37,580 nucleotides of DNA, from the NCBI GenBank assembly GCA_964604415.1, contig CAZRYT010000004.1, forward strand, positions 1-37,580. The letters run 5' to 3'. Under the pieces are notes generated by a model, which was not told the origin of the DNA, searched no databases, and saw only the letters and a list, made by a program, of their open reading frames with translations. Each line of letters begins with the position of its first letter. The first letter of the stretch is position 1. This DNA is from CAZJQT01 sp964604415 (GTDB lineage: Bacteria > Patescibacteriota > Saccharimonadia > Saccharimonadales > CAZJQT01). A program made the translations under genes and the position numbers. This document shows, one piece after another, positions 1 to 9,461 of this stretch.

Positions 1-725
1 GCGCCCTAGGCCTCAAAGTTGCCAGCCCAGCCTTTAACGGCGTTAGTCCTGATAAGATCCGCGGCTTACTCAAAGACGCTGGTTTCCCAGAAAGCGGCAA
101 ACAACAGCTATATGACGGCCGCAATGGCGATGCTTTTAAGGAACTAACTACAGTTGGCTCAATGTACATGATCAAGCTTAACCACATGATTGCTGACAAG
201 ATCCACGCCCGCTCAACTGGGCCATACACAATGGTTACTCAGCAACCACTAGGTGGTAAGGCGCAAAACGGCGGCCAACGCTTTGGCGAGATGGAAGTTT
301 GGGCGCTAGAGGCTTACGGCGCCAGCAATACTTTGCAAGAAATGCTAACTATCAAATCCGACGATGTTTACGGTCGTTCTAAGGCCTATGAAGCCATCGT
401 TAAGGGCACTAAGATTGTTGGACCAAAAGTCCCGGAGAGCTTCAATGTGCTCGTCAAGGAGCTACAAGGTCTTGGCCTTAAGGTTGACCTAGTCAAAGCT
501 AGCGAAATTGTTGACGCTGAAGAAGTCTTGGCCGAGAACATCAAGGATGAGGCCAAAAACCAAGCTGAGGTTGACGTACCTGCTCCAACCACATCACCAA
601 TAGATGTTACCGAGGAAGCAGTCGCCGATGAGTTTGTTGTTATGGAGCTGGAGGATGATATTCCGGCCACGACAGTAATCAAGGAAACACCGACCGAAGA
701 ATCAAACGAAGAGGAGGCAAAGTAG
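1..725 (+). CDS. rpoB: RNA polymerase beta subunit, C-terminal part (5' end outside window)
   Basis: The frame is already open at the left edge (first full codon at position 3) and stops at TAG 723-725, so only the last ~240 residues of beta are present. The conserved clamp-anchor segments are clear: SMYMIKLNHMIADKIHARS and, a little later, GGQRFGEMEVWALEAYGA. In the holoenzyme this end of beta packs against beta'. After the normal family end the protein runs on for about 75 residues rich in Asp/Glu and Ala/Thr, an acidic tail of unknown role. The rpoC ATG follows the stop directly, so the two subunits are probably translationally coupled. Confidence 0.97.
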   Translation, partial: ALGLKVASPAFNGVSPDKIRGLLKDAGFPESGKQQLYDGRNGDAFKELTTVGSMYMIKLNHMIADKIHARSTGPYTMVTQQPLGGKAQNGGQRFGEMEVWALEAYGASNTLQEMLTIKSDDVYGRSKAYEAIVKGTKIVGPKVPESFNVLVKELQGLGLKVDLVKASEIVDAEEVLAENIKDEAKNQAEVDVPAPTTSPIDVTEEAVADEFVVMELEDDIPATTVIKETPTEESNEEEAK

Positions 726-3700
726 ATGAAACGCTATAGTTACGGAACAGATATTGCCGATTTTGATGCCGTTCGACTGGCAGTAGCCGGTGCTGACGAC
801 ATCCTAGAGTGGAGTTATGGTGAGGTTACTAAGCCTGAAACCATCAATTACCGTACCCAGAAACCAGAGCGTGACGGTCTATTTTGTGAACGTATCTTTG
901 GCCCAGTCAAGGACATCAACCCCCACGACGCCAAATATAAAGGTGTTCGTTCCCGTGAAGCTGCTGTTGATAAAAATGGCGAAATCGTCACCCGCGCTAT
1001 TGTGCGACGTGAACGCATGGGTCACATTAACTTAGCTAGCCCAGTCGCGCACATTTGGTTTCTGCGTGGTACACCATCAACGATTGGTTTGCTTTTGGGC
1101 ATGACTGTCAAAAACCTAGAGCGCGTAGCTTACTTTGCGAACTACATCATTAAGAAAGTTGACGCCGACAAACTCGGACAGATATTAGCCGATAAAGAAG
1201 CCGAATTTGCGGCTGCCAAAGAAGCTATCAAAGCTCGTCATGAAGCTGAAGCTAAAAAAGACGGCGCTAACGTTAAGGCGATCGCTGAAGCTCAAACTAA
1301 AGAGCAAGAAGAAGTCCAAGCTGGGTTTGAAGAGTTCAAAACACAACTTACCAGCTTGGCTAAATTTAATCTGATTAGCGAGAACGAATATCGTGCCTTG
1401 CCTGATGAATTGTCTGAACTGATTGAAGTTGGTATGGGCGGCGCTGCTCTTAAAGACCTATTGGATGAGATTGACTTGAGCGAGCTAATAAAGCGACTTA
1501 GTAAAGAAGCCGACGAGACTAAAGGTCAGCGCAAGAAAAACCTTATGAAGCGCTTGCGCCTGCTCGAGAATATGCAGCGGGCCGGTATCAAGCCTAGTAG
1601 CATGTGTATCAGTGTTCTGCCGGTTATCCCACCAGACTTGCGTCCAATGGTTCAGTTAACTGGTGGCCGTTTTGCAACCAGTGATTTAAATGACCTTTAC
1701 CGCCGCGTTATTAACCGCAATAATCGCCTAAAGAAACTGATTGAACTAAACGCACCAGAAGTCATCCGTCGTAACGAGCAACGTATGTTGCAGGAGGCCG
1801 TTGATGCTTTGATCGACAACAACAACGCTAGAAGCGGCCGCGCCGTAGCTGCGACTGGCCAAAGACGACGCCTTAAGTCCTTAAGCGACATGCTCAAAGG
1901 CAAACAAGGCCGTTTCCGTCAGAACTTGCTGGGTAAGCGTGTTGACTACTCTGGTCGTTCGGTTATTGTGGCCGGACCGGAACTTAAGATCTATCAATGT
2001 GGTCTGCCTAAAATGATGGCTCTAGAGCTGTTTAAACCTTTCGTGATTGGTTGGTTGATTACTAACGAATTTGCCCACAACATCCGTTCGGCTACCCGTA
2101 TGATTGAGACTGGCGAGAACGAAGTTTGGGACGCACTTGATGAAGTTATCAAGGGCAAGTACGTTCTACTTAACCGCGCACCATCTCTGCACCGTCTTAG
2201 TATTCAGGCTTTCCAGCCGGTACTAATTGAAGGTCGTGCCATCCAGTTGCATCCACTGGTTTGTAAAGGCTTTAACGCCGACTTTGACGGTGACCAAATG
2301 GCAGTTCATTTACCTCTGTCTGAGGAAGCTCAAAAAGAAGCTGGCGACATCATGGCCAGCAGCAAGAACTTGCTAAAACCAGCTGATGGCTCACCAATCC
2401 TTCACATCGAACAAGACATTGTGCTGGGTTGTTACTATTTGACATATGAAAAACCTGGCAGCTCTAAAGAATCTCATACATATTCAAGTCTTGAAGAAGC
2501 CTTGATGGCTTACGATAACGGTGTTATGACATTACAGGGCCGCGTAAAAGTACTTTTCCGTGGCACTGTCCGCGAAACCACTTTGGGCCGCTTACTCTTC
2601 AATGAAATCTTGCCTGAAGACTTTGCATTCCAAGATGAGCCGATGACCAAGAAGAAACTTGCCAATGTTATGGGCAAGGTTTACCAGAAATACGGTCAAG
2701 CCCGCACCGCTGAAGTGGCCGATGACCTAAAGGACATTGGCTTTAGGTTTGCTACCCAGTCCGGCCTATCAATGGGCATGAGTGACTTTGCCGAAATCCC
2801 GGAAATGGACAAGATTTTGGCTGGTGGTGAAGACCGAGCAGCGGCTATATCGGGCCAGTTTGAGCAAGGCTTCATCACAGAAGATGAACGCTACCGTTTG
2901 ACTGTCGACAACTGGACTAAGATTGACACCCACGTTCAAGACTTGCTTGCCAAACAAATGGAAGATGACGAATCAACCATGGCCATCACCATCACTTCTG
3001 GTGCCCGTGGTAACATCTCTCAGATGAAAATGTCGGTTGGTATGCTAGGCGTCTTTTCTGACGCCACCGGTCGGGCCATTGAGCTGCCAATCAAGTCTGG
3101 CTATGTTCAAGGTCTAACACCTCTAGAATATTTCACTGGTACCCGTGGAACCCGCAAGGCGCTGATTGATATTGCGCTTAAAACTGCCGACGCTGGCTAT
3201 TTGACCCGTCGTTTGGTTGACGTTTCTCAAGACGTCTTCACGATTGATGATGATACGACTGACCCAGGCTTTTCAATGTTACGCGCCGACGCCGAAGAAA
3301 TTGGCGTTAGCTACGCTTCGCGACTTGAAGGTCGCTACGTTGCCGAAACCATTAAGGGTGTGGTCAAGCAACATGCTTTGATTAGTCCAGAAATCGCCGC
3401 CAAAATTGAAGCCGACAAAAAACTCGATGGTGTCAAAATCATGAGTGCCTTGTCTGCAACTTCTGTACGTGGCGTACCACAACTATCTTACGGTACTGAC
3501 CCGGCAACCGGACTCTTAGTAGAATCGCATCATCCTATTGGTGTTATTGCTGCTCAGAGTATTGGTGAACCGGGCACACAGCTTAGCCTTGACTCCAAGC
3601 ACCGTTCAGGTGCTGTCGTGGCCGACGATACTGCCCAGGGTCTTAGCCGTGTTGAAGAGTTGTTCGAAGTCCGCACACCAAAAGGTGTGGCTTACTTGTC

Positions 3701-4559
3701 TGATATTACCGGTACGGCTGCTACTTGGGAAGAAGGCGAGCACTACGTTGTCCAGATTACAGCTGACGATGAAACCAAAGTTGAAATCAAACTTGGTGGC
3801 CGCACGCCGCGCATTGCCAGTGGCAGTGATGTCACGGTTGGCGATGTCCTAGCTGCTGATGAAGAAGGCAGCGAGCCAATTGTGGCTACTATCAGCGGTA
3901 AAGCCGAAGTTACTAACAAATCCATCATCATTGTACCTAGCGGTAAAGGTTTGGTGCGTTACGAAATCCCTAGCTTCAAGCAAATGATGGTCAAAGACGG
4001 CGACCACGTCGTAGCTGGTCAGCGCTTAACCAATGGTTCTATCAACTTGCAGGAACTAATGCGCTTGCAAGGTATCGAAGCCACCCAGCGCTATATCATG
4101 AACGAAATCCTCAGGATATTTGCCGCTCAGGGTCAGAATATCTCTGACAAACACCTTGAAATCATCGTTCGTCAGATGTTTAGTCGCGTTCAGATAGAAG
4201 AATCGGGATCAAGCGAATTTGTAACTGGTGATATTGTTAGCAAACTGGCTGTTTTTGAAACCAACGAACAGCTAGCTAACGCCAAGAAACAACCAGCCAA
4301 GTTCAACCAGTTGCTGCTTGGTATCACCAAGGCTTCGCTTAGCACTGACTCATTCCTAAGTGCTGCTAGTTTCCAGGACACAACCCGTGTGCTGATTGGC
4401 GCTGCTACCAGTGGTAAAGTCGACAAACTGTTTGGCCTTAAAGAGAACGTTATCTTGGGACGCCGTATCCCAGTTGGTACTGGCTATAACTACAACGCAG
4501 CTGATGACGTCGAAGATAACGAACAGACCTACATGGTTGATTCATCTGAGGAAAACTGA
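726..4559 (+). CDS. rpoC: RNA polymerase beta' subunit, lacking both zinc sites
   Basis: 1277 residues; catalytic subunit of RNA polymerase. The Mg2+-binding NADFDGDQ motif is at residues 517-524 (D519, D521, D523) and the bridge-helix/trigger-loop region includes GVIAAQSIGEPGTQL ending near 953. Two features are unusual. The N-terminal zinc ribbon aligns without gaps to the E. coli segment (here residues 63-89), but the four Cys become P66, D68, V81 and N84. The second zinc site is also lost (T844, A911, P918, S921). The trigger loop after TQL reads SLDSKHR, with H959 kept but Arg replaced by D956 and Phe by K958. Residues ~150-210 form a charged, coiled-coil-like stretch. The stop is TGA. 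Identity is certain; the consequences of the substitutions are inferred. Confidence 0.98.
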   Translation: MKRYSYGTDIADFDAVRLAVAGADDILEWSYGEVTKPETINYRTQKPERDGLFCERIFGPVKDINPHDAKYKGVRSREAAVDKNGEIVTRAIVRRERMGHINLASPVAHIWFLRGTPSTIGLLLGMTVKNLERVAYFANYIIKKVDADKLGQILADKEAEFAAAKEAIKARHEAEAKKDGANVKAIAEAQTKEQEEVQAGFEEFKTQLTSLAKFNLISENEYRALPDELSELIEVGMGGAALKDLLDEIDLSELIKRLSKEADETKGQRKKNLMKRLRLLENMQRAGIKPSSMCISVLPVIPPDLRPMVQLTGGRFATSDLNDLYRRVINRNNRLKKLIELNAPEVIRRNEQRMLQEAVDALIDNNNARSGRAVAATGQRRRLKSLSDMLKGKQGRFRQNLLGKRVDYSGRSVIVAGPELKIYQCGLPKMMALELFKPFVIGWLITNEFAHNIRSATRMIETGENEVWDALDEVIKGKYVLLNRAPSLHRLSIQAFQPVLIEGRAIQLHPLVCKGFNADFDGDQMAVHLPLSEEAQKEAGDIMASSKNLLKPADGSPILHIEQDIVLGCYYLTYEKPGSSKESHTYSSLEEALMAYDNGVMTLQGRVKVLFRGTVRETTLGRLLFNEILPEDFAFQDEPMTKKKLANVMGKVYQKYGQARTAEVADDLKDIGFRFATQSGLSMGMSDFAEIPEMDKILAGGEDRAAAISGQFEQGFITEDERYRLTVDNWTKIDTHVQDLLAKQMEDDESTMAITITSGARGNISQMKMSVGMLGVFSDATGRAIELPIKSGYVQGLTPLEYFTGTRGTRKALIDIALKTADAGYLTRRLVDVSQDVFTIDDDTTDPGFSMLRADAEEIGVSYASRLEGRYVAETIKGVVKQHALISPEIAAKIEADKKLDGVKIMSALSATSVRGVPQLSYGTDPATGLLVESHHPIGVIAAQSIGEPGTQLSLDSKHRSGAVVADDTAQGLSRVEELFEVRTPKGVAYLSDITGTAATWEEGEHYVVQITADDETKVEIKLGGRTPRIASGSDVTVGDVLAADEEGSEPIVATISGKAEVTNKSIIIVPSGKGLVRYEIPSFKQMMVKDGDHVVAGQRLTNGSINLQELMRLQGIEATQRYIMNEILRIFAAQGQNISDKHLEIIVRQMFSRVQIEESGSSEFVTGDIVSKLAVFETNEQLANAKKQPAKFNQLLLGITKASLSTDSFLSAASFQDTTRVLIGAATSGKVDKLFGLKENVILGRRIPVGTGYNYNAADDVEDNEQTYMVDSSEEN

Positions 4560-4565
4560 TAGAAT
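4537..4565 (+). promoter_or_regulatory. Probable sigma70-type promoter for rpsL
   Basis: TTGATT (4537-4542), a 17-bp spacer and TAGAAT (4560-4565) overlap the end of rpoC. This predicts a start near 4572, leaving a ~29-nt leader that includes the AAGAGGA ribosome-binding site at 4587-4593. It would let the str genes be transcribed apart from rpoBC. Confidence 0.55.
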
Positions 4566-4600
4566 TACCGAGTTTTAAAGAAGAATAAGAGGAATATAAA

Positions 4601-5014
4601 TTGCCAACCATCAACCAATTAGTCCGCAAGCCGCGCGTTAAGGTGACTCACAAGACAAAGTCGCCGGCTATGATGCGTGTGGTCAATAACCTCAAAACTC
4701 GTAATTACGAAAAACCTGCGCCGTTTAAGCGTGGTGTTTGCGTTAAGGTAACTACCAAAACACCCAAGAAACCCAACTCTGCTTTGCGCAAAGTTGCCCG
4801 TGTTCGTTTAACTAACGGCTACGAAGTCTGGGCTTACATCGGTGGTGAAGGTCACAACCTGCAGGAACACGCTGTGGTTTTAGTGCGTGGCGGCCGCGTT
4901 AAGGATCTTCCTGGGGTTAGATATCACATCGTGCGTGGTTCACTTGACCTTCAGGGCGTCCAGAACCGCAAGCAAGGCCGCAGTAAGTATGGCACCAAGA
5001 AGGGCAGTAAGTAA
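4601..5014 (+). CDS. rpsL: 30S ribosomal protein S12
   Basis: 137 residues, starting at TTG with AAGAGGA seven bases upstream; the resulting N-terminus MPTINQLVRKPR is the standard S12 start, so the rare start codon is well supported. S12 sits in the decoding centre. The streptomycin-region motif TPKKPNSALRK is wild-type (Lys at the position of E. coli K43), as is GGRVKDLPGVRYH. No zinc-ligand Cys set is present. The TAA stop shares its last base with the ATG of the next gene (TAATG). Confidence 0.98.
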   Translation: MPTINQLVRKPRVKVTHKTKSPAMMRVVNNLKTRNYEKPAPFKRGVCVKVTTKTPKKPNSALRKVARVRLTNGYEVWAYIGGEGHNLQEHAVVLVRGGRVKDLPGVRYHIVRGSLDLQGVQNRKQGRSKYGTKKGSK

Positions 5015-5253
5015 TGGCCGACTTTAGGTGTCTTGGATCCGAATGTAGAAATTTTGGTGAAATTGTAGGTAATTCGCTTGGAAGCAACGATGGCGATTCA
5101 CCAGGCATGTGGAGTGAAGCTTCAAAAGGTTCTGCAGCTGCATGTAAAGTAGCGGCGGAAGAATTCCCTGAGGGTTGTCCGCTAAATAAAGCTATGCAAG
5201 CTGGTCAATCGCTGGTTCGTCTTGCTCGCGCGGGAGTTCTTGATGCCTCGTAA
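5014..5253 (+). CDS. Small cysteine-containing protein of unknown function between rpsL and rpsG
   Basis: 79 residues. The ATG overlaps the rpsL stop by one base and the 3' end overlaps the rpsG start by 11 bases, so it is wedged into the str operon and translationally coupled on both sides. Four Cys (residues 6, 11, 44, 55) occur in FRCLGSECRNF, ACK and GCPLNK. It is rich in Gly/Ser/Ala and has no signal peptide or membrane segment. I do not recognise a family. The tight fit argues that it is real, and co-expression with ribosomal genes hints at a translation-linked role, but that is inference. Confidence 0.72.
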   Translation: MADFRCLGSECRNFGEIVGNSLGSNDGDSPGMWSEASKGSAAACKVAAEEFPEGCPLNKAMQAGQSLVRLARAGVLDAS

Positions 5254-5722
5254 AGTTACCAAGTCACTAGTCCGTGATATTCAACCCGACCGTTTATATA
5301 ACAGCGTGCTTGTTCAGCGTTTGATAAACCGCGTGATGTTAAACGGCAAAAAGCAGTTGGCCGAAAAGCTAGTCTACGGTGGCATGCAAAAAGCAGCTGA
5401 TAAGGTTAAAGTCCAAAACCCACTGGAAGTATTTGAAGTCGCCATGAAGAACATCCAACCGCAAATGGAAACCCGGTCCCGCCGCGTTGGTGGAGCTAAC
5501 TACCAGATTCCGTTTGAAGTTAAGGGTCAGCGCCAAACCCATCTGACTATGATGTGGTTTGTTGCGGCCGCTCGAGCCCGTAAAGGCATGAGTATGGAAG
5601 ACCGTTTGGCTCAAGAACTTATAGACGCTTATAACAATGCCGGCACAGCAGTTAAAAAACGCGAAGACACCCACAAAATGGCCGAAGCCAACCGTGCCTT
5701 CGCCCACTTCGCGAGGTATTAA
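5243..5722 (+). CDS. rpsG: 30S ribosomal protein S7
   Basis: 159 residues from ATG 5243, giving MPRKVTKSL; a TTG 21 bases upstream is open but would add a non-family extension. GGGAG at 5232-5236 with a 6-nt spacer supports the ATG. The S7 signatures PDRLYNSVLVQRLINRVML and RRVGGANYQIPFEV are clear. S7 is the primary 16S 3'-domain binder and head assembler and lines the E site. The start lies inside the preceding small ORF in another frame, which suggests coupling. Confidence 0.98.
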   Translation: MPRKVTKSLVRDIQPDRLYNSVLVQRLINRVMLNGKKQLAEKLVYGGMQKAADKVKVQNPLEVFEVAMKNIQPQMETRSRRVGGANYQIPFEVKGQRQTHLTMMWFVAAARARKGMSMEDRLAQELIDAYNNAGTAVKKREDTHKMAEANRAFAHFARY

Positions 5723-5723
5723 C

Positions 5724-6041
5724 ATGTCTGTAAGTGCGTCTTGTGAATTTTGTACTGGAGAAATTGCTGAAGAATGTCGCAAGAATTTTTATGACATAAA
5801 AAATGCACTTGATTCAGGGGCGGAAGCGACTCTAGGGGGTGCTTGGAAAGAAGTGATCATAGAATCGAACGGAAAAGAGTCAGTTGAAAAGTTGCAAACA
5901 CTAGAACCAAGTTCGGGTCTGGCTATGGATGCACAGAAACAACTTCATGATCTGCTTATATATGGTTTATTCAGGTCTCAACAAAATTTGGGATGTCGAC
6001 TTTCAGCTGATGAAATGTACTTAAAATTGAATACCCAATAA
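5724..6041 (+). CDS. Small CxxC protein of unknown function between rpsG and fusA
   Basis: 105 residues from ATG 5724, one base after the rpsG stop; the frame is open further upstream inside rpsG, but only this start fits the operon. The N-terminus has Cys at 7, 10 and 18 (CEFC..EEC), with another Cys near residue 91, a pattern that could bind metal or form disulfides. The body looks helical and soluble. No recognised family and no clear ribosome-binding site, consistent with coupling to rpsG termination. It uses more A/T-rich codons than its neighbours. Confidence 0.72.
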   Translation: MSVSASCEFCTGEIAEECRKNFYDIKNALDSGAEATLGGAWKEVIIESNGKESVEKLQTLEPSSGLAMDAQKQLHDLLIYGLFRSQQNLGCRLSADEMYLKLNTQ

Positions 6042-6051
6042 GGAATCCGCT

Positions 6052-8139
<2,088 letters not shown>

Positions 8140-8145
8140 CCCATT

Positions 8146-8478
8146 ATGGCAAGACTAGAAAACGACCCAGTAGTAGAAACCGCTCAACGCTATGTTGATG
8201 TCAGTGTTGCTTTAGATATCGAGTTGGCAAATTTGGATCTGGCAGCTAATGAATTTGAGGCAACACTCAACGTTAGAGGCAAAGAAACATTCGGTGTTTT
8301 ACATGCTGATATGCTAAAAGGCTTCACCAAGGCAGCGGCGCAAATGATTCATACCGCTGGAGTCTACGTTGTTTTAGGACCCATGGCTTATTACAACCGC
8401 GGTCAATTTAGAACAGCAATTAATGATAAAACCGCGGGTGTTGAAGACGCCGAGGCTATTATCTCTCAAAGGTTATAA
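8146..8478 (+). CDS. Unknown 110-residue protein downstream of fusA
   Basis: Starts six bases after the fusA stop, with no good ribosome-binding site. A TATAAT (8115-8120) inside the end of fusA may contribute transcription, but it lacks a -35 box. The protein is soluble, with no Cys and alternating helical segments (VALDIELANLDLAANEFEA; AAAQMIHTAGVYVVLG). No family recognised. It forms a tight pair with the next gene (1-nt gap). Confidence 0.7.
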   Translation: MARLENDPVVETAQRYVDVSVALDIELANLDLAANEFEATLNVRGKETFGVLHADMLKGFTKAAAQMIHTAGVYVVLGPMAYYNRGQFRTAINDKTAGVEDAEAIISQRL

Positions 8479-8479
8479 A

Positions 8480-8710
8480 ATGACTGCGCGTAGAAACGGA
8501 TTACCAGAGTCACCACAAGCACTATATGGTTCAGAAGGCGACTTAATACAAATAGAGCAGCCTATTAATGAGGCTTTGACAAGATTTAGGCTTGCAAACA
8601 CAGTTTTGGCTCACGTGGTTGTCGAAAACGGCCCAGATTCTTACCAAGCTTTACGTCAACAAAATATACTTAATCAAGTCGCATTGGAACTAGCTCAATC
8701 ACGCAAATAA
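8480..8710 (+). CDS. Unknown 76-residue protein
   Basis: Start chosen at ATG 8480, preceded by AAAGG (8468-8472) with a 7-nt spacer and directly after the previous stop; a longer in-frame opening overlaps the upstream gene. The sequence is hydrophilic at the N-terminus, then helical (NEALTRFRLANTVLAHVVV) with a Gln-rich end. No Cys, no membrane segment, no recognised family. Probably co-transcribed with the 110-residue protein upstream. Confidence 0.68.
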   Translation: MTARRNGLPESPQALYGSEGDLIQIEQPINEALTRFRLANTVLAHVVVENGPDSYQALRQQNILNQVALELAQSRK

Positions 8711-8723
8711 ACAGTTCTTAAGC

Positions 8724-8752
8724 TTGCATACTAAAAGTCTTTCAACTAATGT
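8724..8752 (+). promoter_or_regulatory. Promoter of a leaderless gene at 8760
   Basis: TTGCAT (8724-8729), 17-bp spacer, TAATGT (8747-8752). The predicted transcript start (~8759) falls on the ATG at 8760, implying a leaderless mRNA. The sequence running into the -35 box, TTCTTAAGCTTGCAT, recurs almost unchanged at the promoter at 9013. Confidence 0.6.
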
Positions 8753-8759
8753 TTTACAT

Positions 8760-8987
8760 ATGAAACTCGAAGCCAAAAATGGCTGTCCTTGTGTAATCGG
8801 CCGCGAACTTATAGAACAAGGTTTAAGCGTTGAGCAAAATGGTGCTGTCAACTCCAAGCCATCAGCAAAATTAGTTGGTGAGGTAATTTTGCTTTGTACC
8901 AGCGGAGCTATTGTCACCGGGTCTATGGCACAAAGATGTCCAGCTGTTTTGAAATGTCCCGTTAAAAAGGAAGACATAATTCTTTAA
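8760..8987 (+). CDS. Small cysteine-rich protein of unknown function, probably leaderless
   Basis: 75 residues from ATG 8760. A TTG at 8724 is in frame but is itself the -35 box, so it is rejected as a start. There is no ribosome-binding site; the ATG sits 7 nt after the -10 box. Cys occur as CPC near the N-terminus (NGCPCVIG), then one in a hydrophobic stretch (EVILLCTSGAIVTG) and two in RCPAVLKCPV. The pattern suggests metal or redox chemistry, but no family is recognised. Confidence 0.68.
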   Translation: MKLEAKNGCPCVIGRELIEQGLSVEQNGAVNSKPSAKLVGEVILLCTSGAIVTGSMAQRCPAVLKCPVKKEDIIL

Positions 8988-9012
8988 GTTGATTAGTTCA
9001 AACTTTTTAAGC

Positions 9013-9041
9013 TTGCATTTTTTGGGTGGAGTTCGGATACT
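9013..9041 (+). promoter_or_regulatory. Promoter for the gene at 9066
   Basis: TTGCAT (9013-9018), 17-bp spacer, GATACT (9036-9041); predicted start ~9048. The approach to the -35 box, TTTTTAAGCTTGCAT, matches the one at 8724. Confidence 0.6.
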
Positions 9042-9065
9042 TCATTAACAGAAAAGGAGTTACTT

Positions 9066-9365
9066 ATGGCTTTTGAATTGAGTATTTCTGGTATCTCTTC
9101 GCAAGAGTGCAAATGCAACCCTTTTCTTCAAGTAGAAAAAGCTGTAGATGAGTTAATTGAAGTCATTGAAGACAGTCAGGATCAATTACCATTCACTGCT
9201 GAGGATGTAAGTTTGGTAAGGGCAACTTATCATTGTGAAGGAGTAGTAGAAAGCGATGGGGTAAGCCCGCGGATTTGTGGATTGATCATTGACGCTTCAC
9301 TTCACTCCGCCGATGGCACGGGCCTAACAAGTACTGAATTTATATCAACTGAGATCATAGATTAA
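9066..9365 (+). CDS. Unknown 99-residue acidic protein with paired cysteines
   Basis: Strong ribosome-binding site AAGGAG (9054-9059), 6 nt before ATG 9066, and its own promoter. Cys are arranged as ECKCNP near residue 15, YHCEG and RICGLI. It is strongly acidic in the middle (DELIEVIEDSQDQ) with a beta-like second half. No signal peptide or known family. It lies alone between the leaderless gene at 8760 and the tuf promoter, so it is probably monocistronic. Confidence 0.7.
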   Translation: MAFELSISGISSQECKCNPFLQVEKAVDELIEVIEDSQDQLPFTAEDVSLVRATYHCEGVVESDGVSPRICGLIIDASLHSADGTGLTSTEFISTEIID

Positions 9366-9368
9366 CCC

Positions 9369-9397
9369 TTTACAAACTTCTTAAGATAAGCTAACAT
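9369..9397 (+). promoter_or_regulatory. Promoter of tuf
   Basis: TTTACA (9369-9374), 17-bp spacer, TAACAT (9392-9397). Transcription should start near 9404, giving a ~58-nt leader that holds an 8-codon ORF and the tuf ribosome-binding site. This is one of the best promoter matches in the window and fits a highly expressed gene. Confidence 0.65.
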
Positions 9398-9411
9398 GTT
9401 ACGGTATCCGC

Positions 9412-9438
9412 ATGGGTGTTGCTATTGCTCGTGCTTAA
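9412..9438 (+). CDS. Possible 8-codon upstream ORF in the tuf leader
   Basis: ATG 9412 to TAA 9438 encodes MGVAIARA within the predicted tuf leader, about 8 nt after the likely transcript start and 24 nt before the tuf ATG. It has no ribosome-binding site of its own. It may be chance. Confidence 0.25.
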   Translation: MGVAIARA

Positions 9439-9461
9439 TTAATAAACTTTAGGAGACAAGA

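Noticed and set aside
8724..8759. TTG start for the Cys-rich small protein at 8760
   Set aside because: The TTG is part of the TTGCAT -35 box, and the added 12 residues lack any ribosome-binding site.
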